Origin: an uncultured Coriobacteriaceae bacterium
GTDB lineage: Bacteria > Actinomycetota > Coriobacteriia > Coriobacteriales > Atopobiaceae
Direction of reading: 5' to 3'
Length of the DNA stretch: 7,121 nucleotides
Assembly: GCA_900544655.1 (NCBI GenBank)
Contig: UQWE01000069.1
Location: forward strand, 1 to 7,121
The notes under the pieces are model-generated. The model worked only from the letters and a program-made list of their open reading frames with translations. It did no database searches and was not told where the DNA came from. Position numbers and translations under genes: made by a program. Each line of letters starts with the position of its first letter. Within the stretch, counting starts at the first letter, position 1. Shown in pieces: positions 5,205-7,121 of the stretch.

Positions 5205-5223
5205 GGCTATGCCTCCTTTACAA

Positions 5224-5252
5224 ATATTAAGGACATTTTGGGGAGAACATAA
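5224..5252 (-). promoter_or_regulatory. Candidate promoter for the leftward hypothetical gene
   Basis: On the minus strand TAATAT (complement of 5224-5229) is a good -10 hexamer in a locally AT-rich patch. At 17-bp spacing the -35 hexamer is TTATGT (complement of 5247-5252), only 3/6 to consensus. Transcription would start close to the AGGAGG site, giving a leader of only about 13 nt. Confidence 0.35.
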
Positions 5253-5595
5253 CAGTTGCCAATGCTGCGGTGTGGGAGAAAGAAGGGATAATGCAGCTAA
5301 CGGCATAAAACCGCTAAATGAACGCCGTTCGCATAATTGGGCTTTCCGTTTGGTTGGCACGTCAGGGGGCGGCGACCTGTCGCGATGGCGTTTTCCCGAG
5401 CTAGCGTCTCGAGTGACCGTCGCGCGCGGAACGCGCCTCTCGGGGCGAAAATGCGTGCGTCGACCGCGGGCCGGGCGTCGTTTGCGCCAACGCCTGCCGA
5501 TGACCGGTGCGCCGCATACCGAAGCGTCGCGTGCTCGGCACGCCTCATGCGTTAACGTGCCCTCCGTCATTCGCGGAAACGAAAGGGGAATCACC
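5253..5595. other. Divergent spacer with nested GC hairpin, no gene seen
   Basis: This part of the 391-nt gap between the divergent hypothetical and dehydrogenase genes has open frames, but none has a plausible ribosome site or family signature. It contains AACGGC/GCCGTT (5299-5304 and 5324-5329), and a nested palindrome with CCCGAG (5395-5400) pairing to CTCGGG (5439-5444) around an inner GCGCG/CGCGC hairpin (5422-5436). CGTTAACG, an 8-bp palindrome, is at about 5550. No convincing promoter for the dehydrogenase was found. Confidence 0.45.
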
Positions 5596-6354
5596 ATGAA
5601 CAGGCTCGAGAACAAGGTCGCCGTCGTTACGGGCGCAAACTCCGGCGTGGGCGCCGCCATCGCCAAGCTCTTCGCCGCCGAAGGAGCCACCGTCGTCATG
5701 ACCGCCCGTCGCGAGGCCGCGCTCGAGGAGGTCGCGGGCGAGATCGAGGCTGCCGGCGGCAAGACCTTCGTCATGGCCACTGACATTTCCAAGGCAGAGG
5801 ACCCCGAGCGTCTCATGGCCGCCGTGGAGGAGAAGTACGGTAGGCTTGACGTTCTCGTGAACAACGCCGGCATCCTTGAGTCCGGCCTCAAGCCCATTGA
5901 CCGCTTCACCGACGAGGACCTCGACCGCATCATCGAAACCAACCAGAAGGGCACCATGCGCTGCATGCGCGCTGCTTCCAAGCGTATGACCGCCGGCGCG
6001 TCCATCGTGAACATCGCCTCGGTCGCGGGCGAGAAGGGTTGCGGTGGCGCCGTCTACGTTTCCACCAAGGCAGCCGTCATCGGCGTGACCAAGCACACCG
6101 CCCTGCGCTTCCAGGCTGAGGGTATCCGCTGCAACGCCATCTGTCCGGGCACCATCGTGACCCCGATGGTCGCCGGCACCACCGCCGCCGACATGGACGC
6201 CGACATGATGGGCGCCATGGCCACGCACTCCAACCTCCGCACGCAGCCCTGCATGCCGGAGGATGTCGCCAACATCGCGCTGTTCCTGGCAAGCGACGAG
6301 TCTCGCGCTCTCACCGGCCAGATTCTCGTGAGCGACTTCGGGGCCATGCTCTAG
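5596..6354 (+). CDS. Classical short-chain dehydrogenase/reductase (SDR)
   Basis: The protein has 252 residues, the normal length for a classical SDR. It carries the cofactor motif TGANSGVG (12-19), NNAG (89-92), the catalytic tetrad N116, S142, Y154 and K158 (YVSTK), and the PG pair at 184-185. It should reduce or oxidise a carbonyl/alcohol with NAD(P)(H) in the cytosol. The residues after the second beta strand (ARREAALEEV, 37-46) start with Ala-Arg-Arg, which leans towards NADPH, but this is a weak cue. The substrate is unknown; it is clearly different from my memory of the Collinsella 7-beta-hydroxysteroid dehydrogenase, which lacks this motif set. ATG 5596 follows AAAGGGGA (5582-5589). 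The open frame extends upstream to 5128, but that part is non-coding. The gene appears to be transcribed alone. Confidence 0.9.
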   Translation: MNRLENKVAVVTGANSGVGAAIAKLFAAEGATVVMTARREAALEEVAGEIEAAGGKTFVMATDISKAEDPERLMAAVEEKYGRLDVLVNNAGILESGLKPIDRFTDEDLDRIIETNQKGTMRCMRAASKRMTAGASIVNIASVAGEKGCGGAVYVSTKAAVIGVTKHTALRFQAEGIRCNAICPGTIVTPMVAGTTAADMDADMMGAMATHSNLRTQPCMPEDVANIALFLASDESRALTGQILVSDFGAML

Positions 6355-6468
6355 AAAGTTGCTCGAGCGGACCGTCGGACCGATCGCAATACGCGGGCCG
6401 TCGAACTGGCCGTCACGCGAGATGCCCGGGGCGAGTCACTGGCGAAGCTCGCACGATACGCATGAAAA
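6355..6468. other. Short intergenic stretch after the dehydrogenase, nothing clear
   Basis: GC-rich sequence between the dehydrogenase stop and the terminator hairpin. The frame running through it on the plus strand (6359-7090) is antisense to the PTS gene and is a shadow. I see no gene or motif I can support. Confidence 0.4.
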
Positions 6469-6502
6469 AGCGGGTCCGGAGGGGGATTCCTCCGGACCCG
6501 CT
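6469..6502 (-). terminator. Strong intrinsic terminator between convergent genes
   Basis: A perfect 14-bp stem (AGCGGGTCCGGAGG, 6469-6482, with 6489-6502) closes a 6-nt loop. On the minus strand the stem is followed by TTTTTCATG, a classical U-tract, so it ends the EIIA transcript 37 nt after its stop codon. On the plus strand GCTGTTAACG follows, so termination of the dehydrogenase mRNA is possible but weaker. Confidence 0.85.
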
Positions 6503-6538
6503 GCTGTTAACGCGTGTTATGGGCGCTTGCCCAAAACC

Positions 6539-6991
6539 TTACAGGCCGAGGCCCTCGTTCAGCGCCTGGGCGATCTGGGCGGCGTCGTCGGAGCCGCGCA
6601 GGGTCGCCTTGAAGTCAGCGTTCATAAGAAGGACGGCGGACTTGGAGAGAAGGCGCAGGTGAGTGGTGCCGCCCTCGCCCTCGGGAATGAGAAGCGCCAT
6701 GGCGATGTCAACGGGCTTGTCGTCGAGGCTTGGCCACTCGACGGGCTGCTCGTTCTTGTAGATGATGACGGCGGCCTCCTTGACCGCGTCGCTCTTGCAG
6801 TGCGGTACAGCGAAGCCGTCGACCATGCCGGTCTTGTCGATGTCCTCGCGAGCCTGAAAGGCGTCGTAGACGGCATCGGCGTCATCGGTGAGACCGAGCG
6901 TGGCGGCATAGTTCGCGATGGTGCGGAGCGCCTCGTCCTTGTTGGCGGCATTCTGGTGGAGCAGGACGTTCTTCTCGTTGACGAAAGCCAT
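6539..6991 (-). CDS. PTS EIIA component, fructose/mannitol (EIIA-2) family
   Basis: The protein has 150 residues, the size of a stand-alone EIIA domain. The family signature REDIDKTGMVDGFAVPHCKS spans 48-67, with H64 the phosphohistidine that accepts phosphate from HPr and passes it to an EIIB domain. HLRLLSKSA (111-119) matches the second conserved block of the fold. It acts at the cytoplasmic face with a membrane EIIBC permease. No EIIBC gene is in the window; it may lie further along the minus strand beyond the stop, elsewhere in the genome, or the protein may be regulatory (EIINtr-like). Sugar specificity cannot be read. The start ATG (complement of 6989-6991) follows AAAGG (complement of 7001-7005) at nine bases. 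It ends at the strong terminator, so it is the last or only gene of its transcript. Confidence 0.9.
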   Translation of the reverse strand: MAFVNEKNVLLHQNAANKDEALRTIANYAATLGLTDDADAVYDAFQAREDIDKTGMVDGFAVPHCKSDAVKEAAVIIYKNEQPVEWPSLDDKPVDIAMALLIPEGEGGTTHLRLLSKSAVLLMNADFKATLRGSDDAAQIAQALNEGLGL

Positions 6992-7121
6992 TGGTGCATA
7001 CCTTTCTTCACGTGCCTGGTTGACCGGGCTGCTGTTTCGCGCAAGCGGCTCTGCGCCGGAGCATCTGCTTGGCCGGTGCGGCAGGCATAATGCGGGGGAT
7101 TTTAACCAAAAGCCGTGGGCG
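6992..7121 (-). other. Leader region of the PTS gene
   Basis: Upstream sequence of the EIIA gene to the window edge. On the minus strand an AT-rich patch (complement of about 7086-7116, with TTTTGG and CATTAT) looks promoter-like, but the hexamer spacing (about 13 bp) is too short to call. No further gene starts within the window. Confidence 0.3.

Noticed and set aside
5128..5595. N-terminal extension of the dehydrogenase
   Set aside because: Classical SDRs start a few residues before the cofactor motif. ATG 5596 has a good ribosome site, and the extension overlaps the divergent gene.
4581..6014. A single 477-residue minus-strand protein
   Set aside because: Only the last 207 residues follow a strong ribosome site and look like a real protein. 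The upstream part runs antisense to the dehydrogenase and through the non-coding spacer, with Arg/Ser/Ala-rich shadow composition.
5545..6228. Gly/His-rich minus-strand open frame of 227 residues
   Set aside because: It is fully antisense to the clear dehydrogenase gene and has no ribosome site or family signature.
5596..6354. 7-beta-hydroxysteroid dehydrogenase of Collinsella
   Set aside because: The motifs and general sequence do not resemble the Collinsella enzyme as I remember it. Only a generic SDR call is supportable.
6359..7090. Plus-strand open frame of 243 residues
   Set aside because: It runs antisense to the PTS EIIA gene and through its terminator hairpin. The EIIA motif on the other strand is unambiguous.

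Overview
The window looks like a chromosomal segment of a high-GC gut actinobacterium of the class Coriobacteriia, most likely Collinsella or a close relative. This rests on GC-rich codon use, strong GGAGG-type ribosome binding sites, and the style of the proteins, including an FxLYD membrane protein and a small HTH protein next to a membrane-anchored Ser/Thr kinase. The genus is inferred, not proven. No rRNA, tRNA, CRISPR array or complete insertion sequence was seen.

Layout. Positions 1-461 have no gene. They hold a GC hairpin, a 140-nt palindromic element (75-214), and a likely promoter with an operator-like inverted repeat. Three rightward genes follow: a membrane protein with an extracytoplasmic FxLYD domain (462-1115), a small HTH protein (1160-1579) and a Ser/Thr protein kinase with three C-terminal membrane segments (1674-3008). 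They read as one putative signalling cassette, with a strong hairpin just before the kinase. The 404-nt gap 3009-3412 holds a second copy of the palindromic element (3193-3331). A rightward alpha/beta hydrolase follows (3413-4330). Its 3' side meets a leftward hypothetical gene (4581-5204) across a terminator hairpin and a three-unit 42-nt tandem repeat. A 391-nt divergent spacer leads to a rightward short-chain dehydrogenase/reductase (5596-6354). A textbook terminator separates this from a leftward fructose/mannitol-family PTS EIIA protein (6539-6991).

The most notable signal is the pair of about 140-nt elements. They share a conserved core and the same nested stem plan: about 25 bp outer stem, 10x10 internal loop, 8-9 bp inner stem and an apical loop of about 50 nt. 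Their long outer arms differ in sequence, yet each arm stays complementary to its partner, with four clear two-sided compensatory changes in the best-aligned 14 bp. This is what a selected structured RNA or DNA hairpin would show, and is unlike a recently transposed MITE. The other genes are ordinary metabolic or hypothetical genes with no visible functional link to the cassette.
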